This document shows positions 36,476-50,609 of a DNA stretch of 64,000 bases, one piece after another. The translations under genes and the position numbers were made by a program. The notes beneath the pieces are model-generated. The model had not been told where the DNA came from and searched no databases. It saw only the letters and a program-made list of their open reading frames with translations. How positions within the stretch are numbered: position 1 is the first letter of the stretch; each line of letters begins with the position of its first letter. The DNA lies in the NCBI GenBank assembly GCA_009760855.2, contig WPIO01000010.1, positions 8,887,501-8,951,500 on the forward strand. Direction: 5' to 3'. This DNA is from Cristatella mucedo (taxonomy: Eukaryota; Bryozoa; Phylactolaemata; Cristatellidae).

Positions 36476-39400
36476 GCTCGAGCTTAAAGTACAGTGGCAG
36501 TTCGAACATTCTAGGTCGATTCTGTTGTCGGCTGCCTTCTCGGGAATGAAGTCTACCTGGCTGATCTCGAGATCCCAAAACGCAATCATATTACACTGTG
36601 TGATCTTTCCCTGTCCGAATCAATTGTGAACTCTATTTTGCAGTCTGTTTTTTGAAACTGAAGTCCAAGAAGCCAACTTGCCTCTAGCCTGAAAGAAATT
36701 CTGATCGCTAAGTAAAATTTGAGTTTAATAAAAGGACGCTGTCTTTGTTTTCTTTGAAAATACTTATCCTGAACTAAACGAATATTAACTTTTTCTGAGC
36801 CTTGATGACTAATCAGACTCATCTCACGATTTAGCTTATTTGAAAAATTTGGTGACTTTATTTTAAATTAATTTGCGAGTACAAATGCAACATTTACTGT
36901 TACGGAAAGGAATCTCGAAATCCTGCTAAATTTTCCTTCACAAGATTAAGAATGTACAATATATGTTAATATAATAATTTTAGCACTCAAATCCAGATAA
37001 CATTAATTTTGGTTACTCAGTCTATTCTGAAAAACTGCTGGGATACAACTGATTTTTCTGAGCTATGACTGGCAAGACGCTTGAGTGCGCATAAGGTGCA
37101 AACGAAATTTCGATGGCTATTAATTGATTAAGATAACTACATATCTATATCATATCCGATGCTTTAAGTTGACCGTGCCATTGTCTACCTACAACTTTCT
37201 GCCTTTAAATTTTAACAAGTTGAAAAACTTGGTGAACTTAGTGTTATCGATTTTCTCGAAATCCACTTTGCTACTGGTAAGTTGAAAATTTAGACTATAG
37301 AGCTTGGCGACTGCCATGCAGCGTCTCATTCAAACTCCTGCACGCACATCAATAAAATTGGTCTGGTTTAATTTCTATGCCATGCTTGATCAATTTTCAA
37401 TTCTTAAGACTTGTTGTATTGAGCTTCATGCTCTAATTAACAACGACTCCCTCAATCGCGGAGTTTCAAATGTCTGCCGATCGGTCACTTATGTGTTCGG
37501 TGTGCCGTGGAATCTGTAGGATATTGTCAACTCAGTTCACTGACTGCTGAATGGAAAACAAAGTATACATTACTTTGATGGATAGCACATACTCCTCCGG
37601 ATAAAGATGTTCAGATCATAGATGTTTAAATTGCAATCTGGCTTCAACTATGAAAAAAGTGCAAACTTACGCATGCTAACTTCTGGCTGTTTTAAGGTCC
37701 AATAGAAAATCTGCTTTCAGAAAGCCATGTAAAGTCAACTAGATATGCGAGCTGCAACAAGTCCAGGAGAGTCTGAAAATTTAGGAAACTCATTACAGAT
37801 CTTGATCACAGTAAATAATTATATACTGGTGTTCGAATTGATTTATTAGACTAAGGCGAATTAAAGTAATGGCTGCCTTGACGGGTTGATGATAACCGAG
37901 CCTCGAATCTAAAACTGGTAGCAAACGTTTGGCATCGCCGCCTAGTAAGTCTGTAACACACAGTTCTAAAAGAGAAATGAAAAAATTTCCCGCAAATAAG
38001 TTCTTTGAGTTTGCCTCTCTGTGTTTCGTTGCATCTGGCCATCATAACCTAAAGCTGAACTCCATATTTGGTTCGAGTAACTGGTTTCTTTGAACTTCAC
38101 AGCAATTTGCCTGCAATTCACAACACTGCTGAAGGAAGAAGTCTTTGAGCCACAAATATGTCTAGTAAGGTCCATGAATGGGTCTTGATTTAAATCTTTA
38201 GGACACAAGTGAAGATAATATGTCCACTGAGGAAGAAAACTAATGGATTAGCACTAGCTGTATTTGTCAACGGCTCAGTAACTGAGTTCCACAGGCTCTG
38301 TAGTGCCAAGGCCAATCCGCTGGATGAGCCTTTTGAATGCTGAGCTACACGAGTCTAATTAAAAAGCCTTACAGTGCATTATTCATGAACTTGCAATTGA
38401 ATATTCCAGGTAGAGACTATTAGAAATGCACGAAAATCTGATTTTCATGACCAAATTTGTCAGTGACTTTTACTACATTTTACAGTGGCTTGACCTCTGA
38501 TGGAAAAGTATAATCTGAACTATGCACGATTTCCAGAGCCATAGATAGCCGTGGATTACAATTTTAGAATGCAAGTCCCTTTGATGACTCTGGTCCTTGG
38601 ATTAGCAGAGTAGCTGCCCCTTTAACCTTGCTCAACGAGGTGTACTGTGACGCTTTCGGTGGAGAATAGTCACGCAATCTAGCATTTTGTCTTAAACTGC
38701 GGCAAAGCTGATGGGTATTTGTCATACAAATTGTGATAGGTGTGACACTCTAAAAAGAGCGATCAGCTGGAAACCAATTGCGACCTTCTTTATTTAATTA
38801 GAGCAAACATGAATTATTCTATCACCACCGTGATTCTTCTCCCGTCATTATTTAAGGACTATGGTATCTAAAAGGTTTATTAGCTACTACAGCTCTTTAG
38901 AAATATGTTTTCTAGCCCTTCAATTTTTTACTTTATAAGTCCTCTGATACGCCGTGCATTGTTGTATGATATCAAAAAATGGTGATTTACAGCAGGACGG
39001 TAATTATCGAAAGGTCGAAGCTCAAAATATAAGATCATACATTTACTAATACACCTTAACTCTTTCACTAACCAGTAGAAATCCCATGGATAAAGCAGAG
39101 GTTTGACAAGTTTCTGAAATAAACCATCCTTGATCTCTCAATTATATTATTTCCTAAAATTTGAGCCTCCTTGGGAAAAATTGCATCCTTATGTATATTG
39201 ATGCTCCATTTTTTATTTTGCTGCTCAGCAGCCATAGCCTACGAGGTCAACTTAATTTATACAAAAACCACTTCTAAATAGTTATATTCACTGATTGAAT
39301 GTTCTTGGGATACATTTTAAGCCTGGATAACAAGTCCAGATGTCTTTTAAAAAGCTGTAAATCGTGGAATCTCGCCTTCAAAACCACGGATTGTTCGTGA

Positions 39401-40459
39401 TTTAGCGGGCATTGAAAGCCTCCAAATGAAGAGTTTTCACTTTAGAAGCATGCCTGCTGTGTACCACACTAAAATTTAATTGTGGCCTTTGCAGAGGCAC
39501 ATGGTCTTATTAGCACGGTATATAAAGATTACACTATACATGACTGTATCTACATATGATCCACAACTTTGCAAATCCAAATACTTATAGAGATGACCAG
39601 AAAGCTAAAGTACCCATGGTCAGTGTAAATGCAACCATACAATTCTTTAATGAACGCTGTGTGGCACGTAACTTTTTGCTGACTCTGTAGAAAAATATTA
39701 TAAACGTCATAATACAAACATTAATAGTCGGTAAGCGGTTTAGTAAAGTGATGTACTATCCGAAATTTATTGGGTTTCGCCTAACGCTACAAAGCCAGAA
39801 TTTGTTTGTAAAAGAACGAGCAGGTTCGGCACTGACTATATTCATGTCTCAGCTGCATCCAATCTCTAACTTATACCGTCTTCAACCCCGAAAGCTACCA
39901 ATCTCACAGGTTTCTAGGATTGCAAATGCTGCCAGAGAAATATTCCCTCTGGACTCTAGCATGGGAGCACATGGCAGGCTGCTTCCTCCGCGAACCACCA
40001 GGTTAAGCATAGAGCCCTGTGACGTCAATGCATCCTCTTGGAAATCCAGGGTTCGTTTCAAAGAATGGCCCAACAGTATTTTTAAGCTTGCGAAGCCGCT
40101 AGTGGTGTGTGGTTCTGACAGTCACCAGTGAATCAGTGAAAAAAATGAGGGAGGGAGATGTGACAATAACAACGACCAACGGCACGTGGAGGGGCAGCTG
40201 GGCGAGTGGTAGCTTGGGGCGGTGGGCTAACAGCTGCAAAAAAATCTTGCTGAAGACGTCGCGGGTTGAGCGTTCACCTGCATCTAGAGCTTCTTCCTCT
40301 CTCTTTAACTTACTGCTCACTCTCGCAGATGGCGGGTATCTATGTCTCTCTTGCAGCGATTCTCTTCATAGGAGTTCGTACGTGGAGCTCAGGGCATCTG
40401 ACAATGGGCGACTAATGCAGGATGGCCTAGATGTGCGATAGCAGTGGAATTCTTCGTTG
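36476..40459. other. Unassigned intergenic sequence
   Basis: Mostly AT-rich without recognisable features. Open plus-strand frames at 39748-40131 and 40109-40441 lie in a more GC-rich patch just before a decayed LINE. They resemble no known family and may be LINE 5' sequence. Confidence 0.4.
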
Positions 40460-41580
40460 CCAGAAGCTTAGAATGATCCAGCATGCAAAAGAAGGACATG
40501 CTTGACAGGCTATTAGGCTCAATCCAATCTCTTGGAAACGCCGAACTTGATGTCTCTTTCTCCTCTCAGTCTGATCACACAAAAAGTACCCTCGTAGTGA
40601 TGAGTGAATAAAGTCTGTGGTTTTTAGATTTGGAACATCTAACTCACAAGATCTTATCAGCTAGCACCACCCACAAATGGCTTACTCGCAGTAAAGGGGT
40701 ACTATTTAAAAATGAGCTACCATTAGATAAGCACAATTCCTCAATTGTAAAGTCGGTTTCCTATCCGCAATGTAATATCGCCAAAAATCAGGGCCTCCTC
40801 AAGTAGAGAGCACAACAGTGTCTGCAACATCCTGACTAGATTATTGTAATTCCTTTTTTTCAGAGCTCCCAGTGTATTGCCTTTAATCGTCAGCACCTGG
40901 CGTAAAACTCGGCAATACGTCTGCTTTGTCGTCGTCAGCGTAACTGCCCTGTCACATCCCTTCTGCCTTGGTCTTACTGGCTCCATAATAGCTATCTAGT
41001 CGGTTACACGATCCCGAGTCGACCTTACCGATCACTTCAATCACTGCACTAGCCAAAATTTCCGACCTCCTCGCTCCTCCTGTAACGTGCTCTCACACCA
41101 TCGGCTGCTCAGCTTCTCACCGTCTCCTTGTCCATCGCACTAAAGTGAAGTCTTTTGAGGATGGAGCCGTCAGTTCACGTGCGCAAAAAGTCTGAAACTC
41201 ACTTCCTGCTTCGCTCTCTACTTGCGATGACCTTTCATCTTCCAGGTCTCAGCTAAAGGCATATCTGTCCAGGTCCGCTTTAACTTCGCCCTTGAGAAGT
41301 CCTCAGAGTTTTTATTCACTGCTTGCTTTTTGTGCTTACCTGGGCATTAATAATTGAGTGCTACTAGCGTCAAGTCTTAAAATGCAAGTCGCCAAGCCGA
41401 GTGTTTTGACGATTGCTTAAGCATGCCGGCCTAAGCGTGATACTTTTTTCCTGTTGCAGGTTTGAGGCTGCGCAAGTAAATAATCCATGGTCATTGGCTC
41501 TCTTTAAACGAGCTGCTTAGCTAATGTACCAAGGTTAAGTTCTCTTAGGGTACTATGCTAACAACCTATTTTTAATATTC
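40460..41580 (+). repeat. Degenerate family 1-like LINE
   Basis: The plus strand reads GVLFKNELPLDKHNSSIVKS, then NIAKNQGLL, matching GVMFQSDLSLDDHISSTVKS and NIAKIRACL of the 21.4 kb element. Frames are heavily broken. A decayed tail (GGTTAAGTTCTCTTAGGGTA) lies near 41530. Confidence 0.65.
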
Positions 41581-43106
41581 TTATTTTATCGTTAAAAGTC
41601 AAAACAGTTCTTGACTAAAGCTTCTATAACATGCAACTTTAAAGGTTGTCACTCTTACCTCAAGAGCGTTCTTGCAGAGCTAGAAGGTGAAAGATACTGC
41701 GTCGGATGTGTCGAGATTACCTGACAGTCTTGCTAAAACATACTTTCTTAAGCATCAAATGTCATAGCAAATGCTTCCACTGATGGTACTAAGCTCTTTC
41801 TCTGATAAATAGGCTGCAAATTCAGTAAAAAAGCCCCTGCTGGCACCTCGCAGCCTCTTGACGCCATTTAGGGAATAAAAAAGATTTAAGTACAGTCTTC
41901 CCTCTCCACTTTGCGCTTCGACTTTGGCGGCTTCACTGTATCGTGGTTTTCAAATATGGTAAACGCATATTCATTAGAGAGTTGATCGAGATGGTGAAAA
42001 TGATTCAGTGCCCTCTTGGTTTTCTGAGTCAATTATGCGCCCTTGTATTGCAATTAAAAGTAAAACTAATATATGTATGGTCTGTAGGTCTATACATTCG
42101 AGCACTCCTGCAGACCTTTCAAAGCCATGTGCGGCCGCTCGAACACTCTTGTGTGTGGGCAAAAACGTTTTTCCGAAAAATATGGTGCGGTGAAACCAAG
42201 CCAATCAGAGCGTGCTGTTTGTAGTTTGGTCGCACAGCAGAGAGCCAGCCGATGCCCAATCCCGACAGTTTATTCCCAACACACGGAGCCCTCGAGCGCA
42301 CGGCTCCCCTCAGCCCCTACTCTCAGACGACTCCCCTCCCCTGGTCGACTCCGATGACTCATTGGCCACAGCAGTGCACTGGCCGACCCTGATGGTGAAT
42401 CCACCATCTGGCCACCAGCTGGTTACCGGCCTTGTCCATACCACATCACAGGCGGACCACAGCTGTGCACCGGCCCCTCTTGGTGGTGCTTCTAACAGCT
42501 CACCAGTGGCTTATCAGAGGAACCTGCATACAATACATATATACAAACTACACTGTTCACTGTTTACTAACCTAGTGTAAGACCTTTATGTGTGGGTGTC
42601 ACTAAATGTACGATAATAATAAAATAATATTTATAACGGCTAATATATCTTATTTTCTCTCATTCTGACTGTTACATTGGTAAATACAAGTTTAATGGTG
42701 ACTATAACGGTAATATTTCATATCCAGAGGGCTCAGATAGTGCTGGAAACCGTATTTGGAGGGTCATGCACAGGTTTTAAATGCTCTAACTCCGAAAATA
42801 TTTGATTTCTAAATAGAATCGTACTTCACGGAAACTCACTTATCGTAGTAGAGTCTGGAACGGATTAACCACGATACATGAAGGCTGACTGTGTATTCAC
42901 TTACATCGTTGGAACTAAATTGAACTGAGGGCTTAGGGTTTTGTTCGTCTACAGCTATTTATATTACTGAAAAGTAATTATAAGGAAAGTAAAAGGTTGA
43001 GGACAAATTTCGTGCGAAGCAATTTTATTAAAAATTTAATGAAATAATAATTTAAAGAATTTAATAATGATTTATTGAAAACACGACCCACGAACTTTTC
43101 CCCCAA
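41581..43106. other. Unassigned sequence with a GC-rich patch
   Basis: 42230-42530 is notably C-rich with an open plus-strand frame (42212-42580) rich in Pro, Ser and Ala, without a recognisable domain. No terminal repeats or RT were found around it. Confidence 0.35.
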
Positions 43107-43540
43107 GAGCTTAGAAACACACCTGTTTAGGACAGCATTTAATGGGTCATTGTGATTCGTCCTACGTGTGCTAAAGCGTGCTGACACTGTGCATGCTGCC
43201 ACTAACCACATTTGCATGCTGACCCTGTGCATGTCACCCCTAACCATATTATTCATTTCGTTTGGTTATCAAGCATGATATTACTCACCATTCAATCTCG
43301 ATTCCCTTTACAGCAAATGTAAAGCGCCTAGAAAGAGATTAAAAATCAATATAATTCATTAATATAGCGCCCTAAGAGAACTTAATCTCTATTCAGGCGT
43401 TTCACAAATGCCTCGGGGCTCGAGCCCACGACCTCAGCCAGACCTTGGTTTGGGCTAGCACCTTAACCGCTAGACCAAACCAGCTTGGCAAGATTGAGTT
43501 CTCTGAGGACGCTTTATAAAGTGCATCATTATTATTATTA
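43107..43540 (+). repeat. Family 1 LINE 3' end, split by a SINE
   Basis: Starts at CTTAGAAACACACCTGTTTA (end of the RT frame), has the usual 3' UTR, and reaches AAGCGCCTAGAAAGAGATT at 43340. After the SINE it resumes GATTGAGTTCTCTGAGGACG and ends in (ATT)n near 43540. Confidence 0.85.
43341..43490 (-). repeat. tRNA-derived SINE, family A, nested in a LINE tail
   Basis: The reverse complement has the family A head (GGTTTGGTCTAGCGGTTAAG), box B-like GGGCTCGAGCCC and tail. It is flanked by AGATT on both sides (43336-43340, 43491-43495), a likely target-site duplication. Confidence 0.85.
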
Positions 43541-44079
43541 CAAGTACAAGTGCGATTATTCAACTGTTTTAGGTTTGCTGTTATAAAATAGCTATATATG
43601 CTTCTGCATCAAAGTGTTTGGGGCCATTAGCGGTCTCGACAATGCCCGCCTTTCCTGACGCAAGACTAATAACCAGTGACACGTTAATCCTAGGAGCACA
43701 TATAAAGACTTGTAGGTGCAGCAACAGTACACGAATAATGCAGCCGATGGCAGTAGAATGTTGCACTAACGAAGACAGTCCATAACTGAAGGTAAAACTC
43801 CAAAGCCATAGCCAAGAGCATTCACCGGTACAAGGTACATTCACCGGTCAAGAAGGAGATGCACAGACGTGAAGCGCCAGCCATGACTCACAAGAGCTCG
43901 CCGTCGCAGCACCAACGGCACTGCTAACTGGCCGAAACCCGACGAAAAGCATCGAGTGCAGTTGTCTCGCTGGCTAAAATGCTGAGGTGCAACAACTGCA
44001 TGAAGATAGATTGCATGACTCAGGCTTTTGTTCGGCCTAACCACTGATCTAGACAAAGTCAATTCTTGGCCAATATGTT

Positions 44080-44813
44080 TTAGTAACCACGACTAATATC
44101 TCAGCTTATTTAGCATGGATGATTTGGAACGTCTTAATACCTTAGCGAAGTGGCCCAGCTCCATGCCTTCAGCATGATGTGTCCACAATGGCTTGCATGC
44201 TATTTCTGCAGAAAAGAACGTGTAAGAAGGTAGTCGAGTATCGAGCATTTCAAAAAACTACCAATCATTGAAAAATGATAATAATTTAAAAATGCAGGAC
44301 GAACAGCGGCCGTCTCACATGGATCTGATGACGGTAAAATAATTTTGCCTCTAGAAAGGAGCAAGCCCCTAATCTCGTGGTTAACAGTCTTGTGCACGGT
44401 CATATTTTCAAGGCTTCCATACAAAAGCACTGAATGTTTTAAGTTTCGTGGATGTATGTATGCCTTTTTTTTATCGTTTTTATTTTTCTTGCTGTGCATA
44501 TATCGTCAACATGAAAGGGTTATAATTTGCCACATGTTCATGCTCTCAGAAGGTTAAAGCTTTGATTGAATAATGTTCGGCAAATCACAAGTTCCATACA
44601 AACTTATGGCTCTGGGAAATAAATGAATATATGTTTATGTATGTGTGTGCATGTGACTATGTACGTGTATGTTCGCGATTGTGCGTGAGCGTGTGTATGT
44701 GTGTGTTCGCGATTGTGTGTATATGTGTATCCGTCTTCAATTCCACCGAAACTACGCTTACAACGCAAAATGCTACACCGGAAATATCTACAGATACAGG
44801 TATAGCACATTAT

Positions 44814-44874
<61 letters not shown>

Positions 44875-46135
44875 TTAAGCTTATACTTCTTTTTGATGTG
44901 CCAATGGTTTCCACTAGACTTTATTTCACGAATAAAATTAGAAGATTTAATCTGATCTATTAATGCAGTCAAGGACGTTGGCAGCCTGTTTAATGGAATG
45001 AGAGTACCCTTGTCAACAGCAAGAGCTAATACATTAATATCCATCAATTTTTGGAAGCGAATTTTACATTCTAGAACCCACAGCTAGCAATATTGATGGC
45101 TAAGATAAACTTGTGAATAGGATAAAGGACTAACGGCTAGGATAAGAGCTGAAGTGGTGTCATCAAGCTAGTGTACTTACTAAATCTAAAGAAAAGGCAC
45201 GGGTGAGCATCTATGCTTCATTCTGAAAAAATGAGCACACAGTTTCTTAAAAGTTTTCAATGGTCTAGCGGTACAGTTATTTCACCTTCTACCGTAGTCT
45301 TAAGTGGATAGTCCTCAATATTCCATTTTGAATGATAAAACAATTCTCACCAAGTAAGACGCACATGTGATGCGTGGCTCTCTGAAGGTATGTAGCCGTC
45401 AGACCTTGAACATTCGAGCTGCACAAGGAGCACGGTCCGGCCACGTGCCTTGCACGTTGCAGGACGTGATGACTGCACAGAGTGGGCGCGTGCCAGCGTC
45501 CCTGAACCACCAACGCCACGCAGCTCAAGATTGCAACATACATAGTTAGCAGAATTTTCGGACTAAATCAGAGCTGATTCATCGCCATTGGAAGACACTT
45601 TAAAATGCGGGTATGGGTTGTACCAAAGTGATTAAATTCAAGTTGATACTGTCCTGCTGTTCGTGGCGTTCTTGATCAGCTTAAGCGTAGGCATACCATT
45701 TGAGAAATATCTCAATCCCTCGATATCAGTAGTGCCCATCCGAACGTCTACTGGCGACTTCCAATCCCGTTTCAATTTCCGCGGATACTGCAAACAGTGC
45801 TGTAAAACTCAAGTCTAGGTGAAAATGTGACTAAACAGCTCCTTTTATTATGCATCATCATAACAGACTTAGAATCTCTAGTGCATTGCTAGTCCTAACA
45901 GTAAACGCACGACCTTGATAATTAAGTTCCATCACTCTGCCAGTGGGGTTAGATTAGGTGAAGTGCGTTAAGTTGAGGTTTCATCTTCAGTTATTAACAG
46001 CTGTGGCCTGATTCTAGCAATAAACACTTGAAACATGGCTGAAACTACCAGAAAGATTATTTGTAAATATATGCTGCTTATTTTATGAAGATTGATTGCA
46101 CGTACAAGCACATTACGTTTGAGGATCTATAATTC
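44080..46135 (+). repeat. Old direct duplication, copy 2
   Basis: Partner of 24130-25965 in the same orientation. It contains extra TG-rich and TA microsatellites (44635-44735, 44816-44872). A minus-strand frame at 45351-45543 begins with a hydrophobic, signal-like stretch MYVAILSCVALVVQG and ends at TTG|GTGAGA, but the frame is not shared with copy 1. Confidence 0.6.
44816..44872. repeat. (TA)n microsatellite
   Basis: Uninterrupted TA run of about 57 bases. YIYIYI-type frames across it are artefacts. Confidence 0.95.
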
Positions 46136-46793
46136 TTTGTGTCATATTGCTTAGGTTATGCTGCTTGGAAGCAATGATTTCCACTTGTTTGCCTATACGG
46201 CTGTCCAATCCGTAAGATGATGAGAACAACAAACTTATATGAGAAATTTGTTTTTCTTTGCAATTTAAACATAATGTAAAGGAAATATGCCAACTGGACG
46301 GTTAGACAATTTGACACACAGAATCCTTGCTGTCTGTACACACCCCTACCTACAGCAACAAGACTAACAAGCTGTAATTTTTTAGACAATAATTTGCTAA
46401 TGCAGAAGAGCCGTTACAACAGGATCGCCACCACACAGATGCACGTGAAGAAATCCCATAACAACTCTTTGTCGTTATTCCCTGAAAATCAATGCAAGAT
46501 TGTAGTAGAGCTCGCGAGACCCGCAAGCTAGCTGGAGGCCATATAAGTACTCAATTAAAGCCCTGATAAATCAAATTAGCTGTAAACTAGCTAGAGCGTT
46601 TTTAAGCCCAGCACAAGCATCAAAATGCAGGTCATCTTGATAGCGTAGCATGTGATCACTCACTTTTCGAATTAATGCTAAGGGCTAATCGGAAGGTATA
46701 ATGCCACACCATCTAGCAACGCCCACACTGCTGGTGAGCTGTGCACATGCAACCGGAGGGTTAAAGGGCATATGAGATCACTTGCTCTCAGTC

Positions 46794-46796
46794 ATG

Positions 46797-46845
<49 letters not shown>

Positions 46846-46860
46846 CATATTTATATAGAT
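46794..46860. repeat. (TA)n microsatellite, interrupted
   Basis: TA run with GT and CA interruptions. Confidence 0.9.
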
Positions 46861-47859
46861 ATCATACACATTACAGGCCGATTGATAGTCATTTTAAAGC
46901 AAGTGAGGTAAGTCTTTCAATGCCTGCTTCAGGCTCTCTACAAGATTGCCATGACCATGGATGCCATCATTGAGTGTGCACGTTTACTTCATCCTTGATT
47001 GCAGTGACCATTCAACTCACATTGAAGCTTTCGGGATCGCCGATCATAAGTCATCAGGTTATTGAACTGAATAAGTTCTTTTAGCAACCAGCAAGGTCCT
47101 ATAGCTGTCGTTATACATGGTGTTCAGAATTTGTCGTTCAGGAATTGAGGCAGTAAGTTAGGGTATCAAGGCATACTTAGACAGCTTATTGTGCTAGTGC
47201 TGGAATTTAAGCTTTTCAGGAATGTTACATTTTCATTCAGACATCCTCTCATCGACAGCACAAATTAAAGTCATATGTATTGGTCCTAGAATGTATTGGT
47301 CCTATTACCCGACTGCCTTCACTATCAGTCACTCAAACTTGCGATGTCAGACTCTTTAACTACGTGAAGATATAATTAAAATCTAGCAGGTAAGTACCAG
47401 TCAAGTTTTAGAAGTACTCGGATTGCAGATTCATTTCTGCTGGGAGCGAGTATCACACGTTTATGGAATGTAGTGTATCTGTATGGGTCATTGAATTAAT
47501 CAACAGCTGTTAATCCCTTTGAACGAATGCTCTTTTTAAAGTGTCTGTCACCACAACTAGGATCTTAAACTCTGAGCTACGATTGTACAGGTCTAATTTT
47601 ATTGTGGGCATTAAGAGAGTAAGTATCCATAGCGAATGACCATCAAGAGGGCCTCTGAATAAGGAGAGCCTAGCGATTCGTCTCAGGGTAGAGTCGTTTC
47701 ATAGGTTATACTCTATTACTGACGCAATCGCTAATCAAAATTCAGGATTTCATTTATTCTTTATGATCCACAGCTTACGTGTACTGTGATCATTTACTGC
47801 CTTCCAGTATCTTGAAGGCTCTTAGATCTGTTGCAGAATGCACTGCTGACAGTATAATT
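46861..47859. other. Unassigned sequence
   Basis: AT-rich, no supported feature. Confidence 0.4.
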
Positions 47860-47975
47860 TCTGTGGTAAGGAGTTCACTCTTCGTGACTCAGGTCGCGGG
47901 TTCGAGTCTTTCAGTGGGCAGAGGCTTCTCGGCTGTTATGTAAATGAGGCAGTTAAATCAGATATATTTTAATTG
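47860..47975 (+). repeat. tRNA-derived SINE, family B (partial)
   Basis: Contains box B-like GCGGGTTCGAGTC at about 47896 and the 3' end GAGGCAGTTAAATCAG. The internal part is shorter than in the other copies. Confidence 0.65.
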
Positions 47976-48379
47976 TTTACAGTTAGATGTTGAAAGCGTT
48001 CTCTTATTAAATGACGATTCAACTAAATTATTTAGAATAGAAAAACCTAGTTTCTTTTGTAGCTTTGAGACCCGGCTCTAAAATGACCTCATCCGGCATT
48101 TCTCTCACGGCCTCGGCTAGGAATCTTGGTTTTCTTTATATAAACGACTTTACAATAATTGAACACAACATCCGTAATCAAATCAAGTAAACCTTCTTGA
48201 TAAAAATTTATCATGCTAAATATCGGGCTTACTTGGAGAGGGTATTTTACGGCCAAGCTGTTCAAACCATTCATCACAAGCCGTCTGAATTTCTTTGAGT
48301 CAATACTTGTTGAAACTCTCGCCTCCGACTAAAAAAGCATACAACTGAGGCAGATACCGGCAGCTAAAATATAATAGAA

Positions 48380-48545
48380 TACTAGCTGATTTAACAGCCT
48401 CTTTTTTCATAGCGGCAGAAGAGCAACTATCACACCGCTTGCAGCACTGGTATAGAATTACCCACCGCAGGATTCGAACACACGACCTCAGGAGTGATAA
48501 CGTGAAGAGCAACCTAGTGTACCGTACCTACCTAGTGTACCGTCA
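48380..48545 (-). repeat. tRNA-derived SINE, family B
   Basis: The reverse complement has box B-like GTGTTCGAATCC and the 3' end AAAAGAGGCTGTTAAATCAG. Confidence 0.75.
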
Positions 48546-48879
48546 CGGACAACCAAGCTTTTCTGCCGTGAATTTCGCATAAGCACGACTTCTCGCCGAG
48601 CAGCACTGGCGCCTTACAACAAAGCGTATCTATTATAAGACACTGTCGAACAACTTAAGGTTCAGCCATTTCTTCGTTCCACCTATTTTTCTGAAATACT
48701 TACTAATCCTGTCTCCCCTCACCATGTTATACTTTTCTGACTCGATTGGTTTGGTTTAGCCTCTAACTTTGTCTATAAATTCATTACCAACTACCCTTCA
48801 GTTTCCGTGAGAATCGAGTCTTGGACTTACAACCAACTGCTGTCAGATCATATCCTGCCTTAATGGTATCACAGGTAAA

Positions 48880-49070
48880 ACTTAGCTGATTTAGCAGCCT
48901 CTTTAATATAGCGTCGGATGAGTTTAAAAATCTATCGCCGGTGCTTGAAAATTCATCAAAGAATTGCCTCAAAGCTGGAAGTGGGCAATATAAGATCGCC
49001 CACTGCAGGACTTGAACCCACATTCTTGATCCGGAAGAGTGAGTACCATCTGGGCTAAGACCCAGGCTAC
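48880..49070 (-). repeat. tRNA-derived SINE, family B (longer variant)
   Basis: The reverse complement has box B-like GTGGGTTCAAGTCC and the 3' end AAAGAGGCTGCTAAATCAG. The internal part is longer than in the other copies. Confidence 0.65.
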
Positions 49071-50609
49071 TTGAAAAGAAACAGAAAGCCTGCTTTTTCT
49101 CAACGTTGCTTCTGGTCTATCCATATGGATTTCCAATTTTGTGGCAGTAAGTTCTATAGTTGTGATTTTACTATCAACCGACTGAAGTAACTTCTTTTTG
49201 CACGCATTAAGTGACTGTACAGAAAGAGATTTGGCTCCTTTAGGACTCGATAAAGATCAACCGTCTGGCGTTTTATGAGTGCCTTCTATAGTAAAATAAT
49301 GCCTTAACGCCGCTACCTGGACTACAGAGACTTTTCCTACGGTGAAATTATTATTATCCTGAAATTGTGCAGCAAGTAAAGCTTGGCACTGTTTTTAACA
49401 CTTTTGAAAACTACTAAACCCTAATTTTTACATTAATTTTGCATTCTTCGAATTAGTAAGTCCATGATTTACGATGGAAGTCAGAGTCCAGCCAAAGCGA
49501 GCATTCGGACCAGTAAATCTGCCAGCACTTGACCGAGATCACCAGAAAGGTCTCACAGTGTGGCTATTTCCTGGCTACGGCGTCTACTTTTTCCATTGAT
49601 AGCTCAAGTGAGTTTGTAGATAAAGATATAAATTTAGTCGATGATCGGTCGTCGGCCGCTGTGTACTTAAGATAAATCTACAAGTTCGGTGTGCTTGCCG
49701 GTAGCACGGTAAGCCACCATACCAAAGACAGCGAATCACCTCCTGAGTTGCTAAGCCTAGCAACTGTTAATGATTTGATGCCGTGACATAGACAGATTTT
49801 GTATGTGAAAAACTGACATGTTCAGAATATTAGCAATGAGCCAGTTGTCGCCATCTTCATTGTATTATAGTGAGCGCATGCATCATAAATATACAGCTTG
49901 CTTATGCTGCACACTAATCCAACTGCAGTACCGATTGCGCTTTAAGCTTTTGCAGTTTTAATGGGAAACATATCATTCTTATGGCTCTCCATCATTAACC
50001 TTTTTAGGTTTTTAGTGAGATTTCAAATATTCTGGATATCTTGGAATGGCAGCATCTCTGCAGCGAGCTCTGGACCTCAAGTAAGACTAGCTTGGAACTA
50101 GCAGAATGCACTCAAGAGGCTTGTACATCTGACGTGGCATAGCATTTTCTTAAAAATTTGGCAAATATTGCATAGTCAGCTATTTAGCTATTTTATATCA
50201 GATTTGAACAAGCTCACTCAGTAGAATTCTGTAAATGCTTTTTGAATTTTTCCTAAGGCATTTCTCTCAAAATTTTATGTTGCCCTTGGATGCAAGTTTT
50301 GGCCTGAGATGATGGCTTCAATTGTCTTTATTTCAAGGCGTGAATTATGGTGTGGTGGAAATATGCACAATTTAGTATTACCAACTATATTGCAATATTT
50401 TGGCTACTTGCATCGGGCTGCTTTAAGAGGCATTTTTATTATAATCCCGTTTTTATCAAAGTCACTGGATGAGCTGTGATGGACCAGCAGAAATCTAATT
50501 ATAAAATATCGAACTGAGTAAGGCAGTTCGTCTGGTCTTGAGCTACAATTCCACAGAGTCAGCATTGCTCCAAGTTTGCACCCAACCTTCGCTGGAATTT
50601 AGACTTAGT
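49071..50609. other. Unassigned sequence
   Basis: No supported ORF, exon, RNA gene or repeat was recognised. Confidence 0.4.

Noticed and set aside
42212-42580. Pro/Ser-rich 122-codon frame
   Set aside because: No start context, domain or homologue; composition follows a C-rich patch.
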